A stretch of DNA of 60,000 nucleotides, from assembly GCA_914767715.1 (NCBI GenBank), contig OU612075.1, positions 14,138,001-14,198,000 of the forward strand, in the 5' to 3' direction. Below, piece after piece: positions 33,601 to 43,198 of this stretch (position 1 is its first letter; each line of letters opens with the position of its first letter). The position numbers and the translations under genes were made by a program. This DNA is from Membranipora membranacea (lineage: Eukaryota > Bryozoa > Gymnolaemata > Cheilostomatida > Membraniporidae). The notes beneath the pieces were generated by a model. That model was not told the origin of the DNA, made no database searches, and worked only from the letters and a program-made list of their open reading frames with translations.

Positions 33601-36115
33601 ATTACTGAGAGCGTCTGAGGACCTACTGGGTATATCATCAGGACTACTTATAGAAGGATGTATGGACTCTGCAGAGAGATCGGAGATGACTGAAGATCTG
33701 GAGGAGGGAACTGATGAAGGTCAGTAACTAACAGCATCCTCACAACCAGTTATATACATAGACTTATAAATAAACTTTATCAAAAATATATTTTTAAGTC
33801 TATGGTTATAAATGTGGTTATTGAATGTGTTTAGGGACTGCTGATGGGAAATCTATATATTATATATTCTCATTTTTCTGTTATCGCATGTTGTTGACTG
33901 CTGAAACCATTTTGTTGAATTTTTTCTATGAACAGTCATAAATATGAGGAAGAAAAAGAACCAAATGTGTCACACTGTTTACTTGAATTTGACTTTTTAT
34001 TTAATGAATGAACAATCATGAGTAAGGTATATACATATATCACAGGAAATCTCTTTTGAGAATGGTTTGAAAATAATGTGTAAAGTGTATGAATTTATGA
34101 TCATATTGTGTATTTCCCAGCGTGTCATTGTACCTACTAGAGTGTCTCCTGTGTCTCCCACTGTGTCCCTGTGTCTCCTAGTGTGACCTTACGACGCTTA
34201 GTGTGACCTTGAGTGAGATTTGATGCGTGACTGCTTTCATCAATCCTATACTCAAGTGAAATTTTTACAGAAAAAGCGAGAAGGAAGAGAAATACCGATA
34301 AATGCCTGGAGATGTGTGGTGGATTGTCCGGTACAATGCTCGACACTTGTCTCTATGATTGTATGCAAGCTGAAGGAACTGCTTTCCAAGATGCGGTATG
34401 TTGATGCGTTATACTACGCACTGATTCATTTCTTAGCTTTCAACTCTGAAGCAGATTAATGATGCTTTCATTTTTTAACAGCAAAATTGGCCGCATTGCT
34501 AAAAACTTTGTAATTTGAGAATCAGGAAACTTTCGGATGGCTGTTTGTCTTTGTCAGAGCCTTTCAGGTACTTAAATCTGCTGCGACATTTAATTTTAAT
34601 TTGCTGATTTTCTTGATAGTGATATTCATCATTTCTAGTTACATGAGAAGATGAGTAATAAGACAGTAGATTGAGAATGTCAGAATGTATGGAATAAGCA
34701 GGGATAATTACCCTCTGTGATATTCTCATGTTGTTACCTCAGGTCGCAGATGCTGCCGGAGATCTTGAGGCTATAGAGCAGTCGGCAGCACAAGAGGATG
34801 CAGCTCTTATCGAAACAGCTGAGGTAGAGGAGATAGATGAAGCTCTTATGGCCCCTATTGCTACGACTATGGGAGCCCCAGCTGAATTTTTCTTTGCTGA
34901 GCCAGAGGCTACCACAGTCCTGTTTGAAGTGAATGATGATTTCACCACACCTGCGTTTGTGCAGGTAGCCCCTCTTGTGATGGGCGAAAATGGGTCTGTC
35001 GTTGTTCCACCTGTACAAACCCCAGAGCCTAAGACAACCGTCCCAGCTACTCTTCCACCTGCTACTACTCCTCCTCCTGCTACTTCTCCTCCAACTTCCA
35101 CTCCTCCTCCTCCTCTAGTAGCTGAGACCCAACCCGGACCACAAACTGAACCCACAACCGAACCCCAAACTGACCCCCCGACTGTATTCCCAAATGAATT
35201 CGAAACACCGCCCATTCCTGGGATGCTTAATACAGACTCCATTAAACCTTCCACCATGGCACCACCGGATAGTGACCTACACAATAGAAAACCTGCCTAC
35301 GTGCCTCAAACCGGAATGAGTAAGTATGCTATTGTTAGTTCATACTCTCCCAATACATACCATATACATATTGCATATACCATATACATATACCATATAC
35401 ATGTACTATATACATATACCATATACATAATCTATATTCCATATACATATACCATATACATGTACTATATACATATACCATATGCATATACAATACATTT
35501 TATTCTTAACCAAAGAACAAAAGCAATCCAGTGAATTAGCTTAACACTTTGCTAATGATTTGATACAGCTATGGCTATTGATAAGCTAGTATATCAATAG
35601 TGCATTGTTATGCTTTATCCTGCACTGACGAATTGCCCCAAGATATACAAACGAATAATATAGTCATGTGCTCCGATAGTGACAGGCAGACCATCATTGA
35701 ATAATGCAGACTGTCATCCTGTCAGCTGACACGTGACAGGTCATTATTAGTCATGGTATTGTCTCAATGTCTGTTAGTTCTATACTTGGGACATTCCTCA
35801 GGCTGGTAGCAGGACATTTTTTTTCTAATCCTGTTTTATTTTCTCAAGTCATCCAGTTTGTGTTCTCCATCCAAATACAAATATCATTTTCAACCACACT
35901 TCAAAGAATTGGAAAGGTAAAGTATCCCACTATTCTCTCAATTCTTACATTAGCTTCTTATATTGAGATACTGTTTTAACATCATTTTAGAAAATTATCC
36001 GACTGTCCGTTTGGCTGAGAGAGTCTATAACGCTTTAGACCTGACAAAACGTTGTGAGAAGAATCTACTTTCTCATCTCACCCTTGGAGTCTGCTGGTCT
36101 CGACTTAGTGGCTGA
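13701..36115 (+). CDS. Giant modular secreted proprotein, about 2185 residues, 35 exons (unrecognised)
   Basis: Thirty-five exons join with consistent phases from ATG 13701 to TGA 36115 (6558 coding bases; exon 5 may end at 15301 or 15304). The first residues (MERMMWLKITVFLSVFASSA) are a signal peptide. Basic cleavage sites lie at residues 212-215 RKKR, 238-241 RVKR, 689-692 RRKR, 1091-1094 RKRR, 1336-1339 RRKR and 1914-1917 RRKR, predicting release of several chains. There are about 18 N-X-S/T sequons, Thr-rich and Pro-rich linkers, a Kunitz domain (946-996), a vWD/RGM-like region (from about 1700), and a thrice-repeated two-Cys exon cassette. No transmembrane segment was seen after the signal. 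It is probably an extracellular precursor processed by furin-like proteases in the Golgi. I do not recognise the whole protein. Exons are listed in the module entries below. Multiple genes misjoined into one is the main alternative, but no internal stop, start or poly(A) signal suggests it. Confidence 0.82.
14471..14517. repeat. Hairpin with 23-bp arms
   Basis: Arms begin TTGTACTCGATGTTAT and end ATAACATCGAGTACAA, with a one-base loop and one mismatch. It lies in an intron of the proprotein gene. Probably a mini inverted-repeat element; only this copy was seen. Confidence 0.6.
15662..21436 (+). CDS. Proprotein module 2 (Gly-rich repeats, two-Cys cassette, mucin tract, RRKR)
   Basis: Exons 15645-15939, 16555-16769, 17591-17872, 18806-19009, 19799-19845, 20383-20506 and 21156-21480. 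A second basic site RVKR lies at 15728-15739. Exon 6 has four 8-residue repeats (ENPGKGHG). Exon 7 carries YLRARGLLM and a Cys pair 21 residues apart. Exons 8-11 are helical with aromatic-acidic turns (DDDGSKWEKE, DWTEVYKAL) and sequons (NQS, NST, NTT). Exon 12 encodes a Thr/Ala repeat (TTTADAG type), probably O-glycosylated, then RRKR at 21425-21436. Exon 12's donor (GTCAGT at 21481) is weak but gives the only in-frame join to exon 13. Confidence 0.78.
15773..15868 (+). repeat. Coding 24-bp tandem repeat, four copies
   Basis: Four 24-nt units encode ENPGKGHG (last unit ENPGKGRG) in exon 6 of the proprotein. Units differ at a few synonymous positions. Confidence 0.85.
16949..16976. repeat. 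Perfect 28-bp palindrome, TCACAGAGTAAGGA family, copy 1
   Basis: The half-site TCACAGAGTAAGGA is followed immediately by its exact reverse complement. Related hairpins lie at 43199-43265 and 44740-44771. Confidence 0.75.
17284..17382. mobile_element. MITE, GCCTGCAT inverted-repeat family, copy 1
   Basis: The left arm GCTTGCCTGCATG and right arm CGCAGGCAAGC are inverted and both sit next to a TCAA/TTGA-type tip. It shares arms and layout with copies near 20158, 31148, 32701 and, degenerate, 41197. Intron 7 of the proprotein gene. Confidence 0.55.
20158..20310. mobile_element. MITE, GCCTGCAT inverted-repeat family, copy 2
   Basis: The left arm reads AAAGTTTGCCTGCATTCGG and the right arm AATTCAGGCAAACGTGG, about 150 bp apart, in intron 10 of the proprotein gene. 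The interior holds a CCCC-rich stretch and an inverted TTCCACTGATCAG/CTGATCAGTGGAA pair. Confidence 0.55.
21437..25053 (+). CDS. Proprotein module 3 with Kunitz domain, ending in RKRR
   Basis: Exons: end of 21156-21480, then 21673-21914, 23389-23634, 23798-24019, 24406-24764 and the start of 24961-25174. Exon 13 repeats the two-Cys cassette (YLGDRALM, then LCQTTEYYE..ELCKSVF). Exon 14 is helical (AYRDLVEQFVARFDEWLDIV). Exon 16 encodes a Kunitz/BPTI domain (residues 946-996) with exact spacing C-x8-C-x15-C-x7-C-x12-C-x3-C, an IYGGC core and Arg at the P1 position after the second Cys, which predicts a trypsin-like protease inhibitor. RKRR at 25042-25053 ends the module. Intron 13 (21915-23388) is full of nested inverted-repeat elements. 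Confidence 0.82.
22055..23134. mobile_element. Non-autonomous DNA transposon, AGGCCACACG termini, host of a nested element
   Basis: The left end CTTAAGCTAAGGCCACACG and right end CGTGTGGCCTGAGCTTAAG are inverted repeats 1.08 kb apart in intron 13 of the proprotein gene. TTAA (or CTTAAG) at both tips may be the target duplication, which would suit a piggyBac-like origin, but the tips are self-complementary so this is uncertain. No transposase frame is present. A second element (22308-22762) is inserted in it. Confidence 0.6.
22308..22762. mobile_element. Foldback element with 9-bp target duplication
   Basis: Ends are TAGCCTGTCTTGACAAG and its reverse complement. CTTCTGGAT occurs directly outside both ends (22299-22307 and 22763-22771), a perfect 9-bp target duplication. 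The interior is a nest of further inverted copies (for example CTCCTTCATCACACTAATCA and its complement, several times) with a G-run. No coding capacity. A 9-bp duplication and long foldback arms would suit a Mutator-like or Foldback-type element. Confidence 0.8.
25054..27709 (+). CDS. Proprotein module 4 (Thr-rich linker, 19-nt microexon, two-Cys cassette, RRKR)
   Basis: Exons: rest of 24961-25174 (Thr/Ser linker, ESSTTTT type), 25646-25664, 25981-26228, 26500-26727, 27248-27346 and the first part of 27690-27868. The 19-nt microexon (GEVVEL) keeps the frame between phase 1 and phase 2. Exon 19 is the third two-Cys cassette (AEYCRNHNASF..SVCSAMF, Cys 20 residues apart). Exon 20 is helical (RDYKHDVLQHAALEIKAVL). 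RRKR at 27698-27709 sits at the start of exon 22. Sequons are NQS, NAS, NSS and NAT. Confidence 0.78.
26991..27215. repeat. Two tandem copies of a dispersed repeat (TATAGAGCCYCACCTCAGCTA type)
   Basis: Copy a (about 26991-27099) and copy b (about 27100-27215) share CACTCTATRTAGAGCC, CACCTCAGCTA and CTAGTGGT blocks, ending in CTAGCTAATATTTAGTC. A third, diverged copy is at about 31945-32040, and an inverted relative adjoins the hairpin at 33243-33305. They are in introns of the proprotein gene. Confidence 0.5.
27710..34290 (+). CDS. Proprotein module 5 with vWD/RGM-like GDPH region, ending in RRKR
   Basis: Exons: rest of 27690-27868, then 28114-28180, 28470-28522, 28946-29136, 29782-29942, 30290-30551, 30917-31085, 31400-31636, 32376-32531, 32933-33057, 33586-33719 and the start of 34271-34395. 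The first half is helical with about ten Cys. Exon 29 opens with VMIFGDPHLVTLQS (Asp codon at 31442), followed by alternating strand-like segments (VHIEGTAAANGKNVITIKDD, MMVISNPYG, LLIEGC). This order matches the start and core of a von Willebrand D domain, and in particular the RGM/hemojuvelin form, in which chains break at the Asp-Pro bond. RRKR at 34279-34290 closes the module. The RGM match is from pattern recall, not a search. Confidence 0.75.
28556..28590 (+). repeat. tRNA-like A-box remnant
   Basis: TAGGTCAGTTGGTTAGAGCG matches a tRNA A box and D-arm. No B box (GGTTCGANTCC) or cloverleaf follows, so this is not a functional tRNA gene. It may be the head of a tRNA-derived SINE or a chance match, in intron 24 of the proprotein gene. 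Confidence 0.35.
31148..31249. mobile_element. MITE, GCCTGCAT inverted-repeat family, copy 3
   Basis: The left arm ACCAAGTTTGGTCCATTTGC runs into CTGCATTAGG; the right arm has GTGCAAGCAAATGGATTAAA. About 100 bp, in intron 28 of the proprotein gene. Confidence 0.6.
32701..32843. mobile_element. MITE, GCCTGCAT inverted-repeat family, copy 4
   Basis: This is the clearest copy: left arm ACCAGATTGATCCAGTTTGC then CTGCATT; right arm AATGCAGGCAAAATGGATCA then AACTTGGT. It is 143 bp long and lies in intron 30 of the proprotein gene. Confidence 0.7.
33243..33305. repeat. Imperfect hairpin
   Basis: TCACTCAAAAC and TAAACTCTAGCTAA pair with TTAGCTAGAGTTTA and GTTTTGAGTGA downstream, with a small insertion in the right arm. 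It shares TAGCTAA blocks with the 27-kb and 32-kb dispersed repeats. Confidence 0.5.
33757..33804. repeat. CATAGACTTA hairpin family, copy 2
   Basis: CATAGACTTA and TAAGTCTATG are separated by about 28 AT-rich bases, in intron 32 of the proprotein gene. Confidence 0.6.
34291..36115 (+). CDS. Proprotein module 6 (C-terminal Cys cluster and Pro/Thr-rich tail)
   Basis: Exons: rest of 34271-34395, then 34743-35319 and 35991-36115. Directly after the RRKR site is a four-Cys segment (NTDKCLEMCGGLSG, DTCLYDCMQAEG). A long acidic-alanine stretch and a Pro/Thr-rich stalk (TTPPPATSPPTSTPPPP type) follow. The last exon has two Cys (TKRCEKN, LGVCWSRLSG) and a TGA stop. No GPI signal or membrane segment is visible, so this chain is probably secreted or held by disulfides. 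Confidence 0.78.
35351..35487. repeat. AT-rich minisatellite (ATACCATATACAT type)
   Basis: About ten imperfect 12-18 base units (CATATACC, ATGTACTATATACATATACC) follow directly after the donor of exon 34 of the proprotein gene. Confidence 0.75.
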
Positions 36116-36315
36116 TTCTTCGACACACCTTGTGTGAACAAAGCAATGATATACTGTGACCATATATCAACGCTGAGAAAATATCTAACAATACAAACTC
36201 ATTCGAGTCCAACCTTCTCTGTAAATATTATTTCCGTCAACAATGTACCAGATGCATTGCAAATTTATTTTTTTTATTTTACTTATTTATTTTTGTTTCA
36301 GGGTTCGTTTCTTCA

Positions 36316-36321
36316 AATAAA
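36316..36321 (+). terminator. Candidate poly(A) signal of the proprotein gene
   Basis: AATAAA lies 200 bases after the TGA stop at 36115 and is the first canonical signal downstream. Confidence 0.5.
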
Positions 36322-38135
36322 TATAATTTGACTTATTGTCAACGGTGTTTGTGATTTGTGCGGGAAGTGGAATGTCCTGATCAGGATGGTGTTTGCTGTG
36401 CATGCTCTTCGAGGGCCTTATGTTGAATACTGAAGGCTTGGGGATTGCTACCGTGTTACTTGTCAGCTTGTTTTTCAAGGGAAGATAACTTCTTGTGCAG
36501 CTAAAAATCCGTATGATAGTGTAACTGAACTATCATATTATTAGTCCTGGTGGTTGCTATTCGTATTTATCATTCTGCGGGTGGTCCCTGTCCATACCCA
36601 ATATTTTCCTGCTTTTTAAACTATCTTTATATGCTGATAGTGACCAATTGGAATGCATAATAATTTGGTGTTTGAAAACTTCCCTATTGAGAAAGGGGAA
36701 TTTTTTCTGAGTAGTCATTCAGATCTATATTTCCTGCTGAGTAGGCTTACTAGTTAGCAACAGGTGCTACTACTGTGAAGAAGCTTGTGTTTCAACAGCT
36801 AGGCTAACAGCAAACGTATTCTGTGTTCTTTATCCTTTCACTTACAAATGAGAACATAAAGCAGTGGTTTCGGAAAACTCTATTCTTCATCATATAGATC
36901 TCAAGATTACGATTTACGGTTAGAGGGTAATGTACTAAAGAACACCCCCTGAGTGATTTACTTGTACTATTTCATAGTTGTTCTGTATGTTGTTGAATCA
37001 TTGTATATTTTGAAGTTAATCTACCTTAATTATTACTTTGATATTGTGAAACTAGCACTAGGAAATATAACCGATCTCACCAGAAGATTGCATCAAGTTA
37101 CACCATACCATCGTAGGCATTATGTTAATCTTGTATGGGTCTTTTGTGGTAGGCAAGGCAGGCATACTATGGCATCATCAAGTTTTACACAATCTGGTGT
37201 GAGGTGGCTGCTCCTCAATCAAGTCTGTAATAGATACTATGATGTTATCAAGTTGATGATTTTGATTATTTACTCTATATGATTCCCACTCTATACAGTG
37301 TTGAATCATGCGCACATGCACATTTGAAGCTGTATGATAGGGTTTTCCACTTCCCAGGGGTTTTCCAAAATGAATCATCATTTGCTTGATGCAATGTTAA
37401 ATGGGTCAATGAATTGGCACGCAATGCATGGAAGCATTTTCTAACGCTGGCAAGTACAAAGAATTATCTACTCTGCCATGGCAGACTGTATATGTATTTT
37501 AGATATTGATTAGAAGAATGCATGGGATTTCTTTGCATAGCTGTTTTGTTTCACCAATATGATATACCAAATTTCTTTGTCTGTGAAATCGAAATGAAAT
37601 CATTGGCACAGAGTGTATACAATGCATCATATTTAAAGACTAGTATTGGCACCAATACAACTGATCTCATCGATGATTTATATAGGATATCCTGTTGCCA
37701 ACAACAGAATGCTGGGAAAAATATGCAGAATGTCATAATAAATAAACATCTGATACTAGGACGGAGGATTTTCCAAGTCCCAAACTAGATGAATCTGGTA
37801 ACTAAATCCCCGGTTGCATGTTGTATTTACCTGGCTCCTTGTGGCAATGTGTCAGTGTTTTTGTACCCAACGACTTATGGCTACATTTCCAATCCTCAAA
37901 ACTGCATCATCATCATTTTCTAACAGCTTGTGGTACTTCAAAGAGCATTTAGCTGATGTCTTCTTGGCAACATAGATGAAGATCTAAACATTATTTTAAC
38001 GAACTCATTTATAAAAGTATAGACATGAGGATTCCCTTGTCATCCCATCAATCCAATATCAGTTAGCCATTTTGGGATGGATAGTTACATACATGGGCAA
38101 CTCTCCTGCTGAGGTACCCTGAACAGTGTACAACA

Positions 38136-38191
38136 TTAGCTTTGTCACAGGCGGCTACTTACAAAAAAGTAGCAGCCTGTGACAAGGCTAG
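38136..38191. repeat. Hairpin with about 24-bp arms
   Basis: CTTTGTCACAGGCGGCTACTT pairs with AGTAGCAGCCTGTGACAAGG around a short A-rich loop, with one mismatch. Single copy seen. Confidence 0.6.
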
Positions 38192-38268
38192 CACATACAT
38201 AAATGGAAACCTCAATAAAAACATGTAATAACAACAACTAGATTAATTCAGTTTTACCAATTAGATAG

Positions 38269-38810
38269 TTTGGTTTGGTTTGGTTTAATTCGTTGTCACA
38301 TATATACATGTACATACATAATATAGTGAAATGATATATGGATTTTCCACTGATGACTAAAAAACTAAAAGGTTCAAATGATAAAAGTAATTGAAAATAA
38401 AAAAATAGCACAGATACAAACTAAAATAGAACATTGTATTAGCGTTTACTGGAATTATTGCAGACATTTATAAAATGCCATATAAAGCTGTCACTACCGA
38501 TTGCTGCTCGATGTTTGTATGATTGCAGCCTTCCAGATCGGAGTTTATTCAAGAATGAGTGGAAAGGATGGTGTTCATCCTTCTGTATGTGGCTAATAAA
38601 GGTGTTCATTCTATCATTGACAATGCAGTCAAAAACCACAGTTCTCTAGGCCATAGCTGCTTGCAGTTTTGTATACTTTACGGATTGACTTGATGTCTCC
38701 ATCATATAAATGACTAGTAAACATCGTTAGTTTTGATTGGTCTAACATTGAGTCATAATATATCATCATTCTTTGCTCAGTGGTTGTAACCTCAAGCCCT
38801 GAGAGTGTGA
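38269..38810 (-). mobile_element. LINE 3' fragment, related to the 11182-12549 element
   Basis: The minus strand encodes a C-terminal block like that of the LINE in the zinc-finger gene: SGRLQSYKHRAAIGSDSF here against SGRYRTIKHRSALGKDCF there. A broken frame upstream reads MLDQSKLTMFTSHLYDG and KVYKTASSYGLENC. The 3' end has a (TTTGG)n tail at 38269-38286. The 5' boundary is uncertain. Dead fragment. Confidence 0.6.
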
Positions 38811-41326
38811 CTTAGCTGGAAGGAAATTAGTCAACATCATTTATATCAATCTAGAATAAAGCCAAAGCCGGTTTTATGACTAATTCTTATAGTAAACAAA
38901 TGGCAAATGGATGTGGTTGGATTAGTTATAAAACAGAGATAGGGTAACAACATCAGGATATGTGGTACAGACTGTTTGGCTTAAAATAGACATTTAAATC
39001 CTTACCTTACGTATGTGATATAATTACTCATAACTTAGTATAAGATTTGGGGATGGACGGAGGTGTGTCAAGAATCTGGGGGGCTCAGACTGGTGGTAAG
39101 GATATGATTGATTATGAAACACCAATTCCAGCAACCCTGGCAAAGTTTAAGCAATTAACTTCTGTCTAAATTATGATGACATGCCATGACACAGATATAA
39201 ATAGTGAGACATTAGTTGTCAATTGTTGAAAAGCTATCAATTTAATAATGACAAGATATTTCTTACAACATCATAAAATTTATACATTGTTCCCTTGAAG
39301 CTTTCCACAAAAAGATTTTGTATCAGATTTTGAAATCTATAATGCAGCATGAAACAAGTATGTATTAGCATGGCCAGCACCAGCCAGTGAACTCTGTGCG
39401 GTCTTCCTAACATTTTAGGTTCCAAATGGTTGATATTAAAGTTCTTCCATACTTAAATATACTATGACTCCATTATATGTACAAGCTAAATGACTGCTGA
39501 CACAGGCCACAGGTCACAGGTCACATGCGGAGAAAAACAGTAAATATAGTAAGTTTATTTTTTGGAAATATTTATCTTTAACAAAGTTTGTGCGGATATA
39601 TAAATGTATTAACTTCCTGCGAGTGATGTTCTTTATTCAGTTCCTCCTGTCATGTAAAAGAACAGAACCTTATAATATGGCAGCTAAGTCCATCAGGTCA
39701 CGTAGAAAACTCCATTTTACACTCCCACCACATATAGCTGCTGCAAGACAGAAGTTGAGAGGAATTCCTTAATCTGAGGATTTTACATTGAATAGTATGT
39801 AGCACTTCCTCAGAACTGCCTGTATAATGTATTGCAATGAATGCAGGTATGATGCTAACAACTTCAAGCTCTCACAATAGTTTTTTAGATACTTGCTTAG
39901 TTAGATACATGCAGAGTTCGGATAATAACATGAGCCAGGCATTGATTGCAGCGTTGAGGGACAACTTCCAAACTTAAATAATTCCTTGTCAAAAATGCCA
40001 AATTCTTGCTACATCTCCACACTGAAGTTCATGCAGTACCGGTTCAGTACATTATCAATGAAGATAAATTTCAATGTTATCAAAGGATTTACAAATCTGT
40101 CTCATCATTCTTACTAGCCTAGAATAAATTTGATCTTGAGCCATTGGCTAAAATCTGCTCAATCACGACAGGGAGAATCCCTGATCACGATTAGATTATA
40201 ATTTGATGAACATGTAAGTTAAACTCAGTCTTCAATGGGTGAATTACCTATAGTTGTTCTCTAGCAAGTGCAGCAGTATTACTCAGTCGCTTGCATCAAC
40301 GATCATCGCAATAGACTCCAGGATGCAAAATGTGCCGTCATACCCAAATTATGATTACAACATGTCTTGTAGAACACGCTGGTATTGTTTTCGTTCACTG
40401 ATGAGGCGAAGATAATACCTGTTGTGCTGCTTTTCATTTGTCGTTAGGAGCCCAATAAGAATTCCAAGCTCAATCTCAGCACACAATGTAAGTTGAGGAG
40501 AAAACTTAATGATCCTATCACCATTTTTGGTAATCTGCCTTCTCATGCGTTACCCCTCAGTAATAAAGGTTTGACTTTCATCTCTGTAAGTTGAAGAAAA
40601 GTAGCTTTGTCACGCTTCCATTTTTGTTGTTTGTCAAGGCTAGAAGAAAAGTGTTTTTCAGTTTCTTTGTTTGAAATGTTTGATTGTTATATTCAATTTA
40701 AAAAAAAAGACAGTAATATTCTTGTTAGGAGACAGTACCATGTAGCACGATGTTGAGTCATCAAGAATAAAGTTATCTGATGTTTTTTTTTAATGTTTCA
40801 TAGTCAGAGTTTACAGCTTTTGGGTGGAGAAAGGTTAATAATAAATAGACTACAACCAACAAAGATGTGATTGATATCTGACCCTATACCCTTTCGACTT
40901 CTATACACCCTGATATGACACTGCACTGGCCGAGTCATCGGCCATATACAAGTATGTCTTAGAATGCGTCAATCATGTAATGCGATAAGCTGACGGTTTG
41001 TCTGCGAAAGTACTTCTTCCTCTTTAGAAATAATATAGCCACACCTCCAATCAGTAGGAGTGATGACAGTCTGATTGAACGTTTCGTAGAAGAGAACCAA
41101 TCTTAACTGTGCAGGATCCGGTTGGCTAACTGGTCATGAGGGTATGCAATGCGTTGTTGCAGACAAACCTGTTGACTATAAAATTGCAGATCTGTTGAGT
41201 ATCAAGTTTGCCTGGGTTTACAGTTTCGAGCTACCGCCGCCGGACTACCAGTAGAGTGGTAACACTGGAATACGGGCATCAAACCTGATCTAGACACACT
41301 GTAGGACCAAGGAGTTAAAGACTTTA

Positions 41327-41385
41327 ACAATCTATGTCCTACCAAGGAGTTAAAGTCTTTAACTCCTTGGTAGGACATAGATTGT
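41327..41385. repeat. Near-perfect 59-bp palindrome
   Basis: Two 29-bp arms (starting ACAATCTATGTCCTACCAAG) meet around a single central T. A partial extra copy of the arm (ACCAAGGAGTTAAAGACTTT) lies just upstream at 41306-41325, as if one arm had been re-copied. Confidence 0.75.
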
Positions 41386-43198
41386 CATTTATAACATCAC
41401 ACGATGTCAATGAGACATTATCATAATCTAAATTAGATAGTAGGCATTTATCTTTACAATGAATCAGAAAGCTCATGTCATCATGTAATGGATTGAGTAA
41501 TGCTTACCATGTATGGTAAATGAGCATCAATATACATGCATTAGTACATGTTGTGACCTGGACGGCTCACATGACTAACATATGATCATTTACTCCTTGT
41601 TAACACGTATACAAAAATGACCTGGTGTGTAACTTACGTGCTAATAATATAGCCACTGACTATTAAAATAGATTGACTGACTCATTGTCACTTTTTGCTG
41701 CATTAATCTTTATTCACATGTTACTTTTTTGCTCTGCTTTTGTTAACAAATCTAGCTGATAGTAGAATGATAATTGTAAATGTGTGTATTTATATTATTG
41801 TTTATCATGCTAACCACATAGTGACCTTGCATTTTTTCTGCAAGTGTATCTCGTGACAAGCATGTGATGTGCATTTGACAAGATATGATATAGCCGTATA
41901 CCCATTTGCCGTGTTCAGAACACATTTAAATCGCAAGCCGAGTTACTAGTTTTTCAATCTTTTTCTATGAGAGCGGATTTAATAACATTCAATTCAATCC
42001 ACAATCCACACACACACTAAATGCTTAGTACGGCTTTCAGAATTTAGCAGGCCAACCACAAACTCTCGAGCACGTTCCTGTTAAAATGGCCATGTTCATA
42101 TTCTTGAGTGACAAGTAGTGCAGATACCTGAGCGCCGGTGATTTGTTTTACCTTAAGGAATGCCGCTACCAGCAACCCTGTGCATAATGTTGCATATCGT
42201 AAGCGCAGTTTGAGTATGGTCTTTTATTTATGTATGTATGTATGCATTGTATTGTCTCAGGAAGAGAAATAAAAATGTTTATGTGGGTGCTCTCTAAGAA
42301 TATTCTCTAAAAGTAAGCTCAGTTTGATTGTAATGTAAAAATATATGGATATAAAACTATATATGGAATTTATCATCTTTATCTATTGCTAGTGCCAGTC
42401 TTTAGAACACACCATGATAAACCAGAGAGAGGCGACCAGAGAATACGGAAAAAAATTCACACCCACAATGAATGTTTGCACATCCTAGATATATAGAGCA
42501 TTTCGATGATATTAACTCTTCTTATTCTACTTCTTGCCCACCCATGAGAACTGAGAATGCAAGATGAACCGTCAGTCATGGTTCTGGCTCAAACCAAAGA
42601 TTCAACTGCTTTCTCAAACCAAAATGACCATATCCCCTATGTTAATTATTGCCCCATTATAATAGCATTATTAGGAAATTCCCAACCAAGATTGATAAAC
42701 CATCTATCATCCAGAAAACCTTTACATACACAGAGGTTTGTTAACCATTAGATGCAAGTGCAAAATTGCTTTCCATAGCCTATGATGAGTACATGTGTAC
42801 CTGTACTCAGATAATACATACTTCTCATGTTGTCCCCCCCCCCCCCCATACAAAGGCAAGATGTTTTTGGAGTTATGTTATGGAATTTGACACATGACAG
42901 GCGGACACGACCTGTGTCTACCAACTGAAGCTGTTGTCAGAATGATCACATTCAAATGTCCTCTCTGTCATGCCACCACTAATATGATACTGAGATACAA
43001 AGGACGTCGTCAGGTGTCCCTATCACTTTTCAGTAGTTTGACTTGCTGTCTGGTGCGCCATCCACAAACCAGCTTATCCCAATTAGTGACACCTCAAATG
43101 GTCTGATGTGAGGTGAACATATAGAACAATATTACCTGCTGACACAAAATCACTATTCTATGTTTGATCATGTTTACATGCAAATTGTTGATATAATG

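Noticed and set aside
34739-35284. Long minus-strand frame of 181 codons opposite exon 34
   Set aside because: It is the shadow of the repetitive Pro/Thr-rich plus-strand exon, Gly/Val-rich with no signal or splice support.
39590-39772. Sixty-codon frame ending MAAKSIRSRRKLHF.., preceded by an acceptor-like TTTATTCAG
   Set aside because: No upstream exon or similarity was found; treated as chance or transposon debris.
42894-43106. Frame containing FKCPLCHATT, like half of a zinc finger
   Set aside because: Only one Cys pair with no His or Cys partners at the right spacing and no splice context.
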